44,735 nt of DNA from Labyrinthula sp. Ha (GCA_015227615.1 JAALGZ010000100.1:1-44735), one strand, 5' to 3'. Positions 10,600 to 22,608 are shown, numbered from the stretch's first letter. Numbers and translations are program-made. Notes: generated by a model from the sequence alone, not told the origin.

Positions 10600-12750
10600 A
10601 AAGTTGGTTATTGACAAATGAGAAAGGGCAAACTTAATATTTAGAATGTTTATGCGACTCAATGAGGATTAGGAATAAGAAAAAATAGAGAAATTACAGA
10701 TGAATTGTGCTATGGAGAGCACTATGGTGTCGAAGCGTCAAAACGAAGAAACTGTTAGCTAAATAGTTAGACGAGTGTAAGACTAGTAAGTTTTGATAAT
10801 CCATCGAACACACAAAACTTCACGGAATAAGGACATTCTTAATACTGTTAGAAGAAATATAAGAGGCGAGGCGCTATTATTTTCTGCGACGACTTCAATG
10901 TTCAAGTATCAAGCAAAATTACCAGCAGCATGAAGAAATTCGATTAATCTCCTCTTTCCAATGCTGACAATGCACTAGCTGAGTATTTTCTTTAAGTTAA
11001 CAACCACAGGATGATTAAGCCAAATTTCAATATATGAGTAATTGGATAAGGTAAGTATAGCATCTTCCAGACAATAAAACAAAGAAGAAATAGTCCTTAC
11101 TAGAAAAATTTCTTTCTTAAAAATAGGTTGAATAAGAAAAGATATTTATAATATCGAACAAACTCGAAAAAAGTCTCTATCGACAAGAGAATGTTCACAC
11201 CCTGGTAATTCATCTGAAAATTAACAAATCGAAAGAAGAACCGAGGAAACCGCAGAGTAGAATACTTTGTGAAATATCTAATAATTCAAGAAAATTTAGA
11301 AATGTTAGATAAAAATAGACTGATAAAACAGGCTTAAGAAACTATCACAGGTTTTGAAGTCTTATTCATCGAATCTATTCAAAAAATCAAAGGAAAAATC
11401 TGAAAAAGTCAAAAACAGGACTCAAATAAAGCTCATAAATAACCATAAACTTACTTAAGTAGAAGATACAAATCTGAGCTAAAACAGAAACTGCATAGAT
11501 AAAAACAAACAAGAGCTCAGGACATAAAAACTTCTGTCATCAAACTGTTTACGTAGCCCAAATTGATCTCAGGGTTCCCCAGTCCGAAAAAGATTTCGGT
11601 TGAGAAGACCAATCCTACCATAGATTAAAATAATTCACTACTAACGGTGAAAAAACTGAGCATGGGAATATCGTAGGATTCAAAAGTATTAAAGGCTTTG
11701 CGAATGATATCTTAAAGGCACTGAAAACCTTGAAAATACCAAGAAGTGTGATCTAAAAGTGGTACATCATTTTCTTCAACCATGCAGCGGAGAACAAAAA
11801 ATTAGACGATATGACCTACCATAAAGATATATCTCCTTAAGTCAAAGAAACTAAGCCTGGTACTCAAGAAATCTAAAAAAAAAAATATAAAGCACCTGGA
11901 ATACTCACTAACCTTTACTAGCAGAAAGAAGAAGAAACATACGTTGGGTTCGTGGATGGTATCGTCGTGCTAGAAGATGGTGTAGAGAACATAAAATATC
12001 TTTTAAACCAGATCCCAGATAGACACTATATATATATGATATGAAAAGGAACTTAAATATATGTAAGTTTATGAGGTTAGGAAAGTTAATAAGGATTCAA
12101 GGCAGCCTGATACATAGACACATAAACAAAATTCCTGGCTTAAACCCATATATTAAGTATGATAGTTCTAGTAATAGTATTAAGATTATGGTAGCCTAGA
12201 ATTATACCTAATCTCAAGGCTCTGTGTTGAGAAAAAGATTTAAGTTTAAAAAGAACCTCTCGCAGTTTCACATGTATTCGATATCTTGGAATGAAAGATA
12301 GCAGATAAGATATTTCAAGTCTAATTATCAAAAGTACACAATCTAGAAGGTATCACCTCATTCAACTACTTTAGAGATGCTTTTAAGAGTGAAGGAACAA
12401 GTGAATTGGAAATGACAAAGAACAATGATAAGATGCAAGTAAAGTTATTCAGAAACATCATATTCATCAATATCAACTAGATGAACCTAAAAACAAAGTT
12501 GAATATAGTCAAAACTCAATTTAGTTCCAAATTTGTCAACGAAAACAATAACTGCAAAACCATATAAAATCAGAATGTAATTAAATGTAATTTCTCTAGG
12601 AATGAAATTAAAACTTTTTCAAATCTCCAATAGTTCACTTGGGTCAGAGTAGGTAAATAAACTGAAAGAAAACAACCTGAAAAAGGAAACTCTCATTTCA
12701 GATATATACAGAAATAATGAAAGCAAGAACTTAACAAACTAATAGATTAA
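10600..12750 (+). mobile_element. Old, degenerate LINE (non-LTR retrotransposon), left-arm copy
   Basis: There is no long ORF, but fragments appear in the right order for an endonuclease/reverse-transcriptase LINE. Near 10873 a frame reads AIIFCDDFNVQVSSK, matching the endonuclease GDFNAQV motif. Near 11680-11757 GFANDILKALKTLKIP resembles the RT palm region (AFDSVNHDFL in the younger LINE). At about 11945-12012 GFVDGIVVLEDGVENIKYLL matches the catalytic YADD block, with the second aspartate lost (FVDG). Near 12345 FRDAFKSEGTSELEM resembles the YLG...EDGTSE segment after the RT. Stops and frame changes separate these pieces. The element predates the palindrome because both arms carry it. The ends are approximate. 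It seems somewhat shorter between endonuclease and RT than the younger LINE. Confidence 0.7.
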
Positions 12751-13623
12751 AACAATAAGTAGAGCATATGTCAATACCATCTTCAATCATTTAAAAACTA
12801 CCCGAGGTATCGAATTCTAGACTGCAACTTCTAAACTTGTATGATATTGGAGATGAAGAATATGATTATGTTCTACCTTCAAAATACCAGCCTGCAAGAC
12901 GACTTCTATCTATAACCCTTTTATCCTACATCATTGAACTAAATTCCAACCTAACCTACATTTGGACTCATCTGTTGATCACTCTCCTCCAATATATCCC
13001 CGGTCTCCTTAAAATACAACATATTATCCATATCTCTTCGAAATACAAATATATTTATATATCTTCCTCTTACAATCTAAACATTAATGTTGACCAATGT
13101 CGACCACCTGAATAAGTTTAAATTGAACCTAAGATCCAACAGAAAGTTCATACTCGAGCTTCCTCTGTACTGTCCAAGAAGTAAACCTTTGGAAAAAAAC
13201 CCAAATCCTGTTAGAATGCGTCCTGCTCATCTTGCTCTCCAATAATTAGCCAACCCAGATAGAAATAAATTTTCCAATTTGAACTACAAGCTCAATACCT
13301 AGAATTATCCCTAAGCTATACTCGATAACGATAATATGTTTTAGATTGCAGCTCTGAAACCTATTTCTGCGTTATTAGGCTATTAAGAGGTTATCTTAAT
13401 CTTTCAATTCATTTTCAATTTCTCTGAGTGCAAGAATGCTGCAAGATAAACTAAGATTCTGGGCAATTAGATCTGAATACCTATTTCAAAGAATCTGCTA
13501 ACTTAGGATAAAACTATGACTTAAATAGCATTTAAATCTTGAATAGAGCATGCAAAATAGTTTCTTAGAAAACATTTCGAGTTTGAAAATGATATTACCT
13601 GGATTAGCTAAACTCATACCTAA
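12751..13623. other. Sequence downstream of the old LINE, one ORF of doubtful status
   Basis: Contains a 92-codon ORF (12837-13115, +; MYDIGDEEYDYVLPSKYQ...), matched in the right arm at 29874-30152 (-) with two residue changes. It follows the old LINE directly and may be part of its decayed 3' region. No family is recognised, and similarity between arms alone does not prove coding. The rest of the stretch shows nothing. Confidence 0.3.
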
Positions 13624-13827
13624 TTATCTCTCGCCAACCTTTAACCCATAATACATTTGAATCTTATCTATAGCTTTCACTACAGACAAAATAGTTGTGA
13701 AGAAGAACACAGCTGAAATGACTTTGATATCCAGGCTGAGTTTAAATGAACCATAATTTGTTCGTAGGACTCTTTCATTATGAAGAATCAGCTCACTTAA
13801 AAAAAGCTTGAACAAAATCATAAACAC
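13624..13827 (-). CDS. Small hypothetical ORF (67 codons), left-arm copy
   Basis: The predicted peptide begins MFMILFKLFLSELILHNERV, with a second hydrophobic stretch near residues 36-51. The right-arm copy (29163-29366, +) encodes the identical peptide, but the surrounding non-coding DNA is also nearly identical, so this does not prove selection. No family is recognised. It is listed only because it is an ATG-to-stop ORF preserved in both arms. Confidence 0.2.
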   Translation of the reverse strand: MFMILFKLFLSELILHNERVLRTNYGSFKLSLDIKVISAVFFFTTILSVVKAIDKIQMYYGLKVGER

Positions 13828-14723
13828 GAAGATCTACATTTTTTTTTATTTTATATAATCTGCTGACTTGGAAAAGTGTAAACAACCTAAATTCACAGCG
13901 ATGAATATAAAACAAAAAATAGTACTATAATAAATAAAATTTCTTTTATATTCCATTTACTATATAATTATTTTAATATGGCATAAAACTATTTAAAAAG
14001 CTTTTATCTTGTAAGACTAAAATGTGAACTTGCTATAATATCTATGAATTATGGTCTACATGAAGAAACTAAATTTTGATAAAAAAGCGAAACAAGTTCT
14101 TGTTATAAAACAGGAAAATCTTAAAAGAATCTTAAACTTCAGAAAATTGTTATGCTTTTGGTAGAATTCTTTTCAGTTATTTTATTGAAAAGTGTTTTGC
14201 CTCCTGTTGATTTTTAGTTATTAAACTCATAAATTAAATAATTTTCTACTGATTTTTAAACATAATCAACTATATTCTTCAATGTATTGAATCTTTAAAA
14301 TTCTCAATGCTTATATACAATTCATGAAAAATATTTTTTGGTTTAATCGGCTGACTTTTATCCACTGCAAATAAAATGGATTAATATTGAAAAGATTATT
14401 TTATAGGTAAGATGTTAGAGTTTTTTAGTTTGTTATATCCTACTAATGGTCAGTTTGTTTTTCTTTATTAATTGATTGTATTGTTCTATACTCTTTCTTT
14501 GTTATTGAAAATTTTTGATTATCAATGCTCTTATTACTCATTGCTATATATATATAGTATCTATGTTTGCAAAGTATTTATTGGTTTGTATAATTATTGA
14601 TCGTATATAGTACTTAGGTCTGAATATATGAATACTTTAAATACTAAAAATAAGAACAAAACAACACTCATGCAGCAACTTAATTTTATAGGGTTGACCT
14701 ATATTACCAATCAGATTCGAAAT
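13828..14723. other. Intergenic stretch, no gene seen
   Basis: Very AT-rich. The part at about 13900-14430 is essentially identical to its right-arm partner, while 14440-14723 begins to show differences on approach to the cassette. No gene or RNA is recognised. Confidence 0.5.
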
Positions 14724-14902
14724 CAAAGAGTATATAAACAAGATATTATTTGTTTTTATAAACTTCAGTGTTTTAGCTTTATTTGTACTTTATTTATTTT
14801 TTGAGTAAAATATATTCTATAATGTTTACTTTTTATATATTTTTTGAAACTGAATTATTTTCTTTTTTTTTTAAATTTTAACATATATAAAAATATTTAT
14901 AT

Positions 14903-14941
14903 ACCTATGACTTAGGGAAACTAGAAAACCCTAAGATAGGT
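14903..14941 (-). promoter_or_regulatory. Conserved 39-nt hairpin after cassette gene 1
   Basis: On the gene's strand: ACCTAT, CTTAGGG, an 11-nt loop, CCCTAAG, two unpaired nucleotides (TC), ATAGGT. This gives a 13-bp stem with one 2-nt bulge. All 39 nucleotides are identical in the three cassettes, and the block starts exactly 33 nt after each stop codon. It is probably an RNA structure in the 3' UTR or at the transcript end; its role is inferred only. Confidence 0.7.
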
Positions 14942-14974
14942 TCAATTTATACATCTATTTACTAACTATATACT

Positions 14975-16000
14975 TTATTGAATATTACTTGATTTTACTT
15001 TAAGCCTTGCAAGAAAAGCTAAAAGAGTACTCATGTCATATGTTCCTCTATAAAATACTTGATCAAAATTTATTTTTTGATGAATTGCTTCAAGTATTAA
15101 ATAATTCACACCTTCAAGAGTTTTTGGATTTCCCGGAAGATTATTTATTCCTGTATTTATTTTTGCTAATCTTGTTGCATAAGTAGGATCCACAATAGGC
15201 ATATCCAATTGAAAAGTTGTAATATTTTGTCCACCTATTTGGTCACTTCTATCTGCATGTGGACTTCCAGGATATAAAAGACATATTCTTATTTCATTGT
15301 TATCTGCTCCAAAAGTATTTTTCACAAGTTTATGTGTTAAATGTCTTTCTGAAACTCCTTGAAGTGCATAAAATACAAGATATAAACCAAGAGCATGTTC
15401 TTCCCAATTAGAATAATCTTCTGAAGTTGATAAATTAATTGAAAGAAACTTAAATGCAAGTTCTAATAGAACAAAATAAAGGTTTTTAACAAGATTTTGA
15501 TATTCATTATCCACAAATTTTTCTGGAATTATTCTGTGTTCAGGTGAACATAAAACAACAAATAAAGCACTTGCAAATTTTATATCAGATAAATCTCCAA
15601 ACTCATTATTAAAAGCAGATACACAAGTGTCAACATTATCAGTTAATTGAAGTAACCTTAATTTGTTTTTAAAATATTGTTGAAATGCTCTTATATTTTC
15701 TGCTTGACTTGGGTTAAATGTATCAGCAGATTGAAATCCAGGACCATAATTTCCAAGTCCAATCATCATTTCATTAGTTAGATTATCTAATACTTCAGGT
15801 TTCTTTGGTAAAAAATATTGAAGAATTTCTTCTTCCATATCTGAATCTTCAAAGAAGTAAGACATTAAATCCCAGTAACTACTCGTTGAATAGCTAATAG
15901 TTAGATGATCTAAGATAACTCCAGCAACATCTCGATCAATATATTTTTTTGGTGCAACTTTTAATCTATTTAGCGCGCTAAAAGCTTCTTTTCTGTTCAT
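14975..16000 (-). CDS. Unknown cassette-family protein, copy 1 (341 residues)
   Basis: I do not recognise this family. The protein is soluble-looking and probably mostly helical, with no signal peptide and no membrane segment. Strongly conserved blocks shared with copies 2 and 3 include DMEEEILQYFLP (about residues 53-64), the SPSQAENI-type block, LCSPE, LVKNLYFVLLEL, FYALQGVSERHL (about 217-228), DRSDQIGGQNITTFQLDMP and the C-terminal YDMSTL. Against copy 2 it is roughly 60-65% identical, although the DNA just outside the gene is 93-99% identical. Its second half, especially the DRSDQIGG to YATRLA block, matches copy 2 almost exactly. The ATG is fixed by the point where the 5' flanks of copies 1 and 2 stop matching. 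The stop overlaps an AATAAA. A captured nucleoprotein-like gene cannot be excluded, but nothing identifies it. Confidence 0.8.
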   Translation of the reverse strand: MNRKEAFSALNRLKVAPKKYIDRDVAGVILDHLTISYSTSSYWDLMSYFFEDSDMEEEILQYFLPKKPEVLDNLTNEMMIGLGNYGPGFQSADTFNPSQAENIRAFQQYFKNKLRLLQLTDNVDTCVSAFNNEFGDLSDIKFASALFVVLCSPEHRIIPEKFVDNEYQNLVKNLYFVLLELAFKFLSINLSTSEDYSNWEEHALGLYLVFYALQGVSERHLTHKLVKNTFGADNNEIRICLLYPGSPHADRSDQIGGQNITTFQLDMPIVDPTYATRLAKINTGINNLPGNPKTLEGVNYLILEAIHQKINFDQVFYRGTYDMSTLLAFLARLKVKSSNIQ

Positions 16001-16030
16001 TTTTTATTTATTTCTTTTGTTAACTTTTTG

Positions 16031-16053
16031 TTTGGTTTGGTTTGGTTTGGTTT
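16031..16053 (-). repeat. AAACC pentanucleotide repeat upstream of cassette gene 1
   Basis: Four AAACC units plus a partial one on the gene's strand, ending about 31 nt before the ATG. Matched at 26961-26984 and, shorter, at 41721-41735. It may be a promoter or 5' UTR element. Confidence 0.7.
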
Positions 16054-16254
16054 AAGCTTCAAAAGCGGAATAACTTTGATACTTATCATTTTAACAAGAA
16101 TTCAAGTAAAACAACATCCCCCTAATTTTGTAAATGGATGAATTATACTTTTTCTGGATCATTTTACTTATTTAGAAAATTCTTGACATTCTATTTGAAC
16201 CCATTCTCATGTAAAATTATCGACTTTTGTGTGGTAATGCCCCGTTGTGATGTA

Positions 16255-17017
16255 AAATAATAAATTTATTTCAGTATATATTTATACAATATAATAGTCA
16301 GACACTAAGCAGTCGATTCTATGACTCTCTCCTTAATAACTGTTTATATTTTATATAGTTATAATACAATATTACATTACCGCACAATTGGTGCAACTCT
16401 ACATAATACATTTTTACTAATACATAAGCACCGGAAACAACAGATCCTAAAACCTTAATATCTCAACAATTACTGGGAGTTAGAAAACGTTACTTATATA
16501 ATTTTAAAGCTCTTTTCAACCTTTTTCACTTTATTTAACTTAATATACGTATCCTGATACACATAAAGACGATACGAACAAGTACGAGTCTAACTATAAT
16601 TATATTAATACAAATGGTATGAATAAAGAGTTTACATTCTAGATTATTTTTAGATATATTTTAAAATATATTATAGATTAATTTTTAATTATATTCATAG
16701 GTATATCTCATATCTAAATTTAAGTTTCAAGATCCTCAAGAAATAATGCTTTGTATGTAACTGAGCTAATTGTGGGTTTCTTACACCTAACTTAAGCAAA
16801 ATAACTGTAATAATTTAACTGATAATTTCGGTTGGTTAAATAATAAGTTTTATTTTTTTTGTTTGCTGAGGTATAGGAAAAATTTCATATTACTTTGCGG
16901 CATGTTCAGCACCTTATTCCGAGTTATCCTCCAGCAATATATATATATATATTAAACCATTCCTTTTTCTCGTTTATTTGCGTCAACCCCTAAAAACAAA
17001 CTGGATTAAAATGTTAA
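16255..17017. other. Inner left arm, no gene seen
   Basis: AT-rich, nearly identical to 21884-22608 in the right arm. It includes the unoccupied version of the LINE target site at about 16280-16300 and a (TA)n run near 16938-16952. No coding sequence is recognised. Confidence 0.55.
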
Positions 17018-17317
17018 TCTTTAAAAATATTAATAAAGATTGCTCGCAGTTTATTTTTTCAAACGCAAATCCTTCGTTTAAGAACTGAGTTTCGTTGGGT
17101 GACTGCTTTCAATTCTAAACCCACTACTGGTGCTCAAGTATTAAGAACAATGGGTCAGGTTACTTCATCGATACCAGAACATCTTCGCCCTGTAAAACGA
17201 GAAATTGTGAGATTGAACTATACAAATGAACAAAATGTATTAGAGCAAAAAAAGGAGTGTGAACAGAACCTGATGTTCTTGGAATTAATCTATTTCTTGA
17301 TGCCTGCTGCTGCCTAG
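17018..17317 (+). pseudogene. Relic coding segment 1, left-arm copy
   Basis: An open stretch with no upstream ATG that reads WVTAFNSKPTTGAQVLRTMG and ends FLMPAAA. It is not a complete gene: it is open from about 17018 and its only possible start within it would be non-ATG. It is identical at protein level to 21584-21883 (-) in the right arm. A diverged third copy at about 40241-40480 (-), interrupted, still shows TAF..P.T..QVLRT and EQVLTFLELICLLIPA in the same frame. That protein-level resemblance suggests the segment was once coding. I do not recognise the family. Confidence 0.4.
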
Positions 17318-17478
17318 CAATTTATTATTGTCTAAAAGCAAGGTGTAATTGTTAAATCATTAGATCATCACACTTTCGGTATCCTCCTTGGGTGCATGGG
17401 ATTTTATAATATTTATATACCAACATAAAAACTATTTTCTGTCTTTCCCTTTTCTTACTTTGAAGGCCATTCTAATTT

Positions 17479-17733
17479 TTAGAAATTGATGCTTGGGCCA
17501 TTGTTCCTGGAGTTGCACTCATAAGGTAACGAAATTAACTGATTCTCAATCTGATGCCACTTATACCTCTTAGGCAAATAAAATATCCTTGTTTCTGATT
17601 GACCCAGTGGCTTAAAAATAAAATTTGTTATAAAATATTTGATTGGGTGATATGTCAGTGAAAATTGGTCTTGGCTACATATACTAACATATATAACAAA
17701 GTTGAAATAAAAAGCATCTTCACAGCTTAACAC
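17479..17733 (-). pseudogene. Relic ORF 2 (84 codons), left-arm copy
   Basis: An open frame with no ATG at its beginning, identical in the right arm (21168-21422, +). The predicted peptide contains YHPIKYFITNFIFKPLGQ. It is convergent with relic segment 1, about 160 bp away. In the diverged third copy (near 39910-39980) a short matching stretch reads YPIKHCMKSHIQKAL, which weakly supports former coding. No family is recognised. Confidence 0.25.
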
Positions 17734-18208
17734 CTAGAAGTTTTCTACACTTCTGCTATTTAGTTTAGATTCGCTATAAATAATATTAGCAAAACCAAAG
17801 AACTAACTTAAGAGTCAACACAATCCATTTTTCAAAATTTATATGTAATAAAACTAAGAATTGGATTTGAAGCGTAACGGTAATGAATTCGCAATTTTCA
17901 AAGTGAGAGAACAGCTTAAAATATGTTGACTATTTTTCAAACATCAATGATTTACTTAGATTACCGATTAAATGAATAATCTTAAACTTCAGAATAGAAT
18001 AATTTCACCCTGGTATCTGTCCTGTAATATGTCCTCGGATCAAACTCAATTGCGTAGAACGGAATAACGTGCTATATAAACTATGTTAGCACTGGAGATA
18101 TCACCGGAAGTTATCGTTTCCAATAAAAAGCATACGAAGAAAAAAGACTTATAGGCAACTCAATTTGAATGATTGTATTGCTATTAGGTTTAGAAGGTAG
18201 GTAAACTC
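17734..18208. other. Innermost part of left arm
   Basis: No gene. I found no difference from its right-arm partner (20693-21167) in the long stretches compared by eye, so this is the most homogenised part of the palindrome. Confidence 0.6.
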
Positions 18209-20692
18209 TACCCAAAATTTCTTTTTACTTGTACCACAATAACCTTTGAGTAAAACTCGTGAAACTTTTCTGTTTTTCAAAAATGGTGATTTTTGTTGAG
18301 CACATTATTAAAATTTCCCCATTTCAAATTTATCAAATTTTAATGTGAGATTTTTTTTTGGCCATAACAAAAACAAATGAAGATATAGAAGTAATATTGG
18401 AATCTTTCTATTATTTCTATATTCTATGCTCTTAATAGGTTACTAATTCTACGATCTACCTATATCTGGATTCATATTTAATTCATTAATACAATGACTT
18501 AGTAAATTTACGCATTAGAATTATATTATACTTAAGAATTCTAATAGAAGGATGTGGTTAAAATACTAGCTTGATAGTACATAGGACAAATTAAACGAGA
18601 ATTAAGGCCTAAATTCTTAAGAATAAACGAAATGTTTTTATACACTACGAATAAGTATATTGTTTTTGTTATATATGTTCTTACAGTATGAAATTCCTAT
18701 GCAATGTTTTCCCGTGTAATTATTTTGCTATTTATTCAAATATTTAAATCCCAACTGCATTCACGCCGATCCGTGTTTTTGTACCTTAAAGTTAAATATT
18801 CTTGTAAGTACAATCTCCCCAGATTTTAATTTTTCCAAGGAGTTACACGGAGATAAATCTGACTCTCATATAAATATTGTGAATTATCCAAAGCACTTTT
18901 CAATATAGGCACCCGTCGTTGAGTAAAGTAAGTTGTAAATATATGACTATGTTGTATATTTTGCTCTCATAAGTATTTTAAAGATAGCCGCCAATTCATA
19001 TAGCACAAAAATATATATCAAATTTCTGTATTTATTTTATCCAATACACGCACTGAATAACGTTATACAAAATAGTATTGAGAGCCATCCCGTGAGGGTG
19101 TTAACATCCTGGATCTATTAGATCGGTGCCCAATACTTAAGATAAAATCATAGTTTTTAGAAATTGAAATGGATAGAAAAATTAACTGAGTTGGACCACT
19201 TATGAAGATCCAGTATGTAAGTATATCCAGTTATTGTCATTCTATTCCTGGTATATCCCGCTCAAGTATCTGAGAATTTTTGTTACTACGAGTTTGATGA
19301 TGAAATTCTATGTTGTTATCCTCTATGATATATTTGAAAGTTAGAATAACTCTTTAAAATTAAACTCAATACAATATTTATTGCAAGTAGAATAAATTAC
19401 GAGGTTTATGTTCTGGATTAATACATCGACCAAGATTTACTGGTCCAAATTTTATATATATAATTCAAATTGTGTGTCAAAGAAGCAAACAGCTGTCCTT
19501 GTATATTCGAATTTGAACTCAGTAAGACTAATAAATCGGATTAACAATATAATTTATAATTATTTAAGCACATTATTTTCTTTAATAAACATAAAAACTG
19601 TTAAGAAAATATTCTTGTTTGCGATTATTTTAGACAAAATCCTCCCAATATATTGATTAAGTGGAATCCTATGAACTCAAAGCCGGACAAGGCAATGTAA
19701 TGATAAAGTCATTTATGTATTCTTGTGTATGCATAGTTACTATTCTAGTTGTTAATTTAATATTTTGAAATATCTCTACCTTAAAATAAATTCAATTCTC
19801 AATTTTTTCTTGTTAATTTTACATATTCAAAGTTTGGGTGTGATGATACAAGCATGAATATCTCTTTTCGTTGTGAGCATATATTCATTTCAGTTTAGGA
19901 TGTATACTAGTTACAATCCTATTGGAATTAAGAAAAATTCACACTGCAGGTGTTTTTTATGCTGCAATCTATCTAAAACCAACATTCTAGTACACATAAG
20001 TGTGTGCATCCCTAGTCTCAAAGATATTGGTGATATATATGATTATAAACTTATTTAACATGTCCTGTTCTTCACATGAATTTTTGGGTCTACAGTTCGA
20101 AAAACTGTATGTGGTAATAGCAAACACCTGTATTATTTCAAGAAATTTCCCATGGTAGTTCGATATAAATAAGGTAATAAATAAAATACCCGCCATTCCT
20201 ATGTCTAATATTTAGTAGATTTACCTGGAATTTTACCTCATAATCTCAATATATTTTTCTCAACCCAGTGGATCATATCATTATAGCACAAATGACATAG
20301 GTAATATCAATAAGCGCTTTAAGACATTAATTTTTAGCTAATTAACGATTAATTTACAATATATGTTCTGCGCATTTTGATTCGTCTTTATTTGAGTTTA
20401 TAATTAATAAAGTTAGGACGATATTCTTTAACCTCCATTAACGTATATTATCATTCCATTATTTATTCTAATTGTTTTTAACCCTAGTATTGAATAATTT
20501 AGGCACTTCATTCATTTTTTCGACACATGTTGTATTATTTTATCCTGTATATAGATTACAGTTAGGGAGGTAATTCGAAAGGGGAATTTTAATAAGCTGC
20601 CCAAATAATGTCGCCATTTTCAAAAAACTAAAAATTCTAATGGACTTATGCTCAAATGTTATTGCGGTACGAGTAAAATGAAATGTCCTGCG
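18209..20692. other. Unique centre (spacer) of the palindrome
   Basis: About 2.5 kb present once, flanked on both sides by the abrupt start of the arms. It has only short ORFs (61-82 codons) without motifs, and very AT-rich sequence. A few short stretches near 20100-20200 may resemble 39061-39150, but too weakly to call. Confidence 0.7.
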
Positions 20693-21167
20693 GAGTTTAC
20701 CTGCCTTCTAAACCTAATAGCAATACAATCATTCAAATTGAGTTGCCTATAAGTCTTTTTTCTTCGTATGCTTTTTATTGGAAACGATAACTTCCGGTGA
20801 TATCTCCAGTGCTAACATAGTTTATATAGCACGTTATTCCGTTCTACGCAATTGAGTTTGATCCGAGGACATATTACAGGACAGATACCAGGGTGAAATT
20901 ATTCTATTCTGAAGTTTAAGATTATTCATTTAATCGGTAATCTAAGTAAATCATTGATGTTTGAAAAATAGTCAACATATTTTAAGCTGTTCTCTCACTT
21001 TGAAAATTGCGAATTCATTACCGTTACGCTTCAAATCCAATTCTTAGTTTTATTACATATAAATTTTGAAAAATGGATTGTGTTGACTCTTAAGTTAGTT
21101 CTTTGGTTTTGCTAATATTATTTATAGCGAATCTAAACTAAATAGCAGAAGTGTAGAAAACTTCTAG

Positions 21168-21422
21168 GTGTTAAGCTGTGAAGATGCTTTTTATTTCAAC
21201 TTTGTTATATATGTTAGTATATGTAGCCAAGACCAATTTTCACTGACATATCACCCAATCAAATATTTTATAACAAATTTTATTTTTAAGCCACTGGGTC
21301 AATCAGAAACAAGGATATTTTATTTGCCTAAGAGGTATAAGTGGCATCAGATTGAGAATCAGTTAATTTCGTTACCTTATGAGTGCAACTCCAGGAACAA
21401 TGGCCCAAGCATCAATTTCTAA
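21168..21422 (+). pseudogene. Relic ORF 2, right-arm copy
   Basis: Identical in predicted sequence to 17479-17733. It has no ATG at the beginning of the open stretch. See the left-arm copy for the limited evidence that it was coding. Confidence 0.25.
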
Positions 21423-21583
21423 AAATTAGAATGGCCTTCAAAGTAAGAAAAGGGAAAGACAGAAAATAGTTTTTATGTTGGTATATAAATATTATAAAAT
21501 CCCATGCACCCAAGGAGGATACCGAAGGTGTGATGATCTAATGATTTAACAATTACACCTTGCTTTTAGACAATAATAAATTG

Positions 21584-21883
21584 CTAGGCAGCAGCAGGCA
21601 TCAAGAAATAGATTAATTCCAAGAACATCAGGTTCTGTTCACACTCCTTTTTTTGCTCTAATACATTTTGTTCATTTGTATAGTTCAATCTCACAATTTC
21701 TCGTTTTACAGGGCGAAGATGTTCTGGTATCGATGAAGTAACCTGACCCATTGTTCTTAATACTTGAGCACCAGTAGTGGGTTTAGAATTGAAAGCAGTC
21801 ACCCACCGAAACTCAGTTCTTAAACGAAGGATTTGCGTTTGAAAAAATAAACTGCGAGCAATCTTTATTAATATTTTTAAAGA
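21584..21883 (-). pseudogene. Relic coding segment 1, right-arm copy
   Basis: Reverse-complement partner of 17018-17317. The 21584-21802 part encodes the same peptide. A single substitution between the arms was seen just upstream of the TAF block. It is convergent with relic ORF 2 and is the template for recognising the decayed third copy at about 40241-40480. Confidence 0.4.
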
Positions 21884-22608
21884 TTAACATTTTAATCCAG
21901 TTTGTTTTTAGGGGTTGACGCAAATAAACGAGAAAAAGGAATGGTTTAATATATATATATATATTGCTGGAGGATAACTCGGAATAAGGTGCTGAACATG
22001 CCGCAAAGTAATATGAAATTTTTCCTATACCTCAGCAAACAAAAAAAAATAAAACTTATTATTTAACCAACCGAAATTATCAGTTAAATTATTACAGTTA
22101 TTTTGCTTAAGTTAGGTGTAAGAAACCCACAATTAGCTCAGTTACATACAAAGCATTATTTCTTGAGGATCTTGAAACTTAAATTTAGATATGAGATATA
22201 CCTATGAATATAATTAAAAATTAATCTATAATATATTTTAAAATATATCTAAAAATAATCTAGAATGTAAACTCTTTATTCATACCATTTGTATTAATAT
22301 AATTATAGTTAGACTCGTACTTGTTCGTATCGTCTTTATGTGTATCAGGATACGTATATTAAGTTAAATAAAGTGAAAAAGGTTGAAAAGAGCTTTAAAA
22401 TTATATAAGTAACGTTTTCTAACTCCCAGTAATTGTTGAGATATTAAGGTTTTAGGATCTGTTGTTTCCGGTGCTTATGTATTAGTAAAAATGTATTATG
22501 TAGAGTTGCACCAATTGTGCGGTAATGTAATATTGTATTATAACTATATAAAATATAAACAGTTATTAAGGAGAGAGTCATAGAATCGACTGCTTAGTGT
22601 CTGACTAT
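21884..22608. other. Inner right arm up to the LINE, no gene seen
   Basis: AT-rich, nearly identical to 16290-17017, with a (TA)n run at about 21949-21963. It ends at the first copy of the LINE target-site duplication. No gene is recognised. Confidence 0.55.

Larger units (their letters stand above)
14724..16254 (-). repeat. Gene cassette, copy 1 (conserved flanks plus variable gene)
   Basis: A unit of about 1.5 kb found three times in the window (also 26758-28271 and 41517-43016). In all three it begins with a block containing GGGGCATTACCA about 250 nt before the ATG, carries an AAACC repeat just before the gene, and ends about 260 nt after the stop. The flanks are much better conserved between copies than parts of the coding sequence. 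I see no terminal inverted repeats and no target-site duplication, so I do not call it a transposon. The ends are set by where the third, diverged copy stops matching. Confidence 0.75.
4611..18208. repeat. Left arm of the giant inverted repeat
   Basis: About 13.6 kb that matches the reverse complement of 20693-38399. The outer edge is inside the ATPase gene: left 4611 pairs with right 38399, and outside that point the two sides share nothing. The inner edge is at about 18208/20693, where the match stops abruptly. The paired coordinates sum to about 43010 in the outer part, 42987-42990 around the old LINE, and exactly 38901 in the inner part; the jump is the LINE inserted in the right arm. Identity is close to complete in the innermost 2 kb and patchy farther out. 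Confidence 0.93.

Noticed and set aside
14975-16000. Cassette protein as a known RNA-virus nucleoprotein or other named family
   Set aside because: Size and helical character would fit, but I could not match any diagnostic motif; naming a family would be a guess.
16031-16053. AAACC/GGTTT arrays as interstitial telomere repeats
   Set aside because: Only three or four units, placed at a fixed distance before the cassette genes. A role in the 5' flank is simpler.
14724-16254. Cassette as a DNA transposon
   Set aside because: No terminal inverted repeats, no transposase motif and no target-site duplication at the ends of the three copies.
16938-21963. (TA)n runs in the arms as possible origin or centromere signals
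   Set aside because: They are short microsatellites typical of an AT-rich genome and have no further structure around them.
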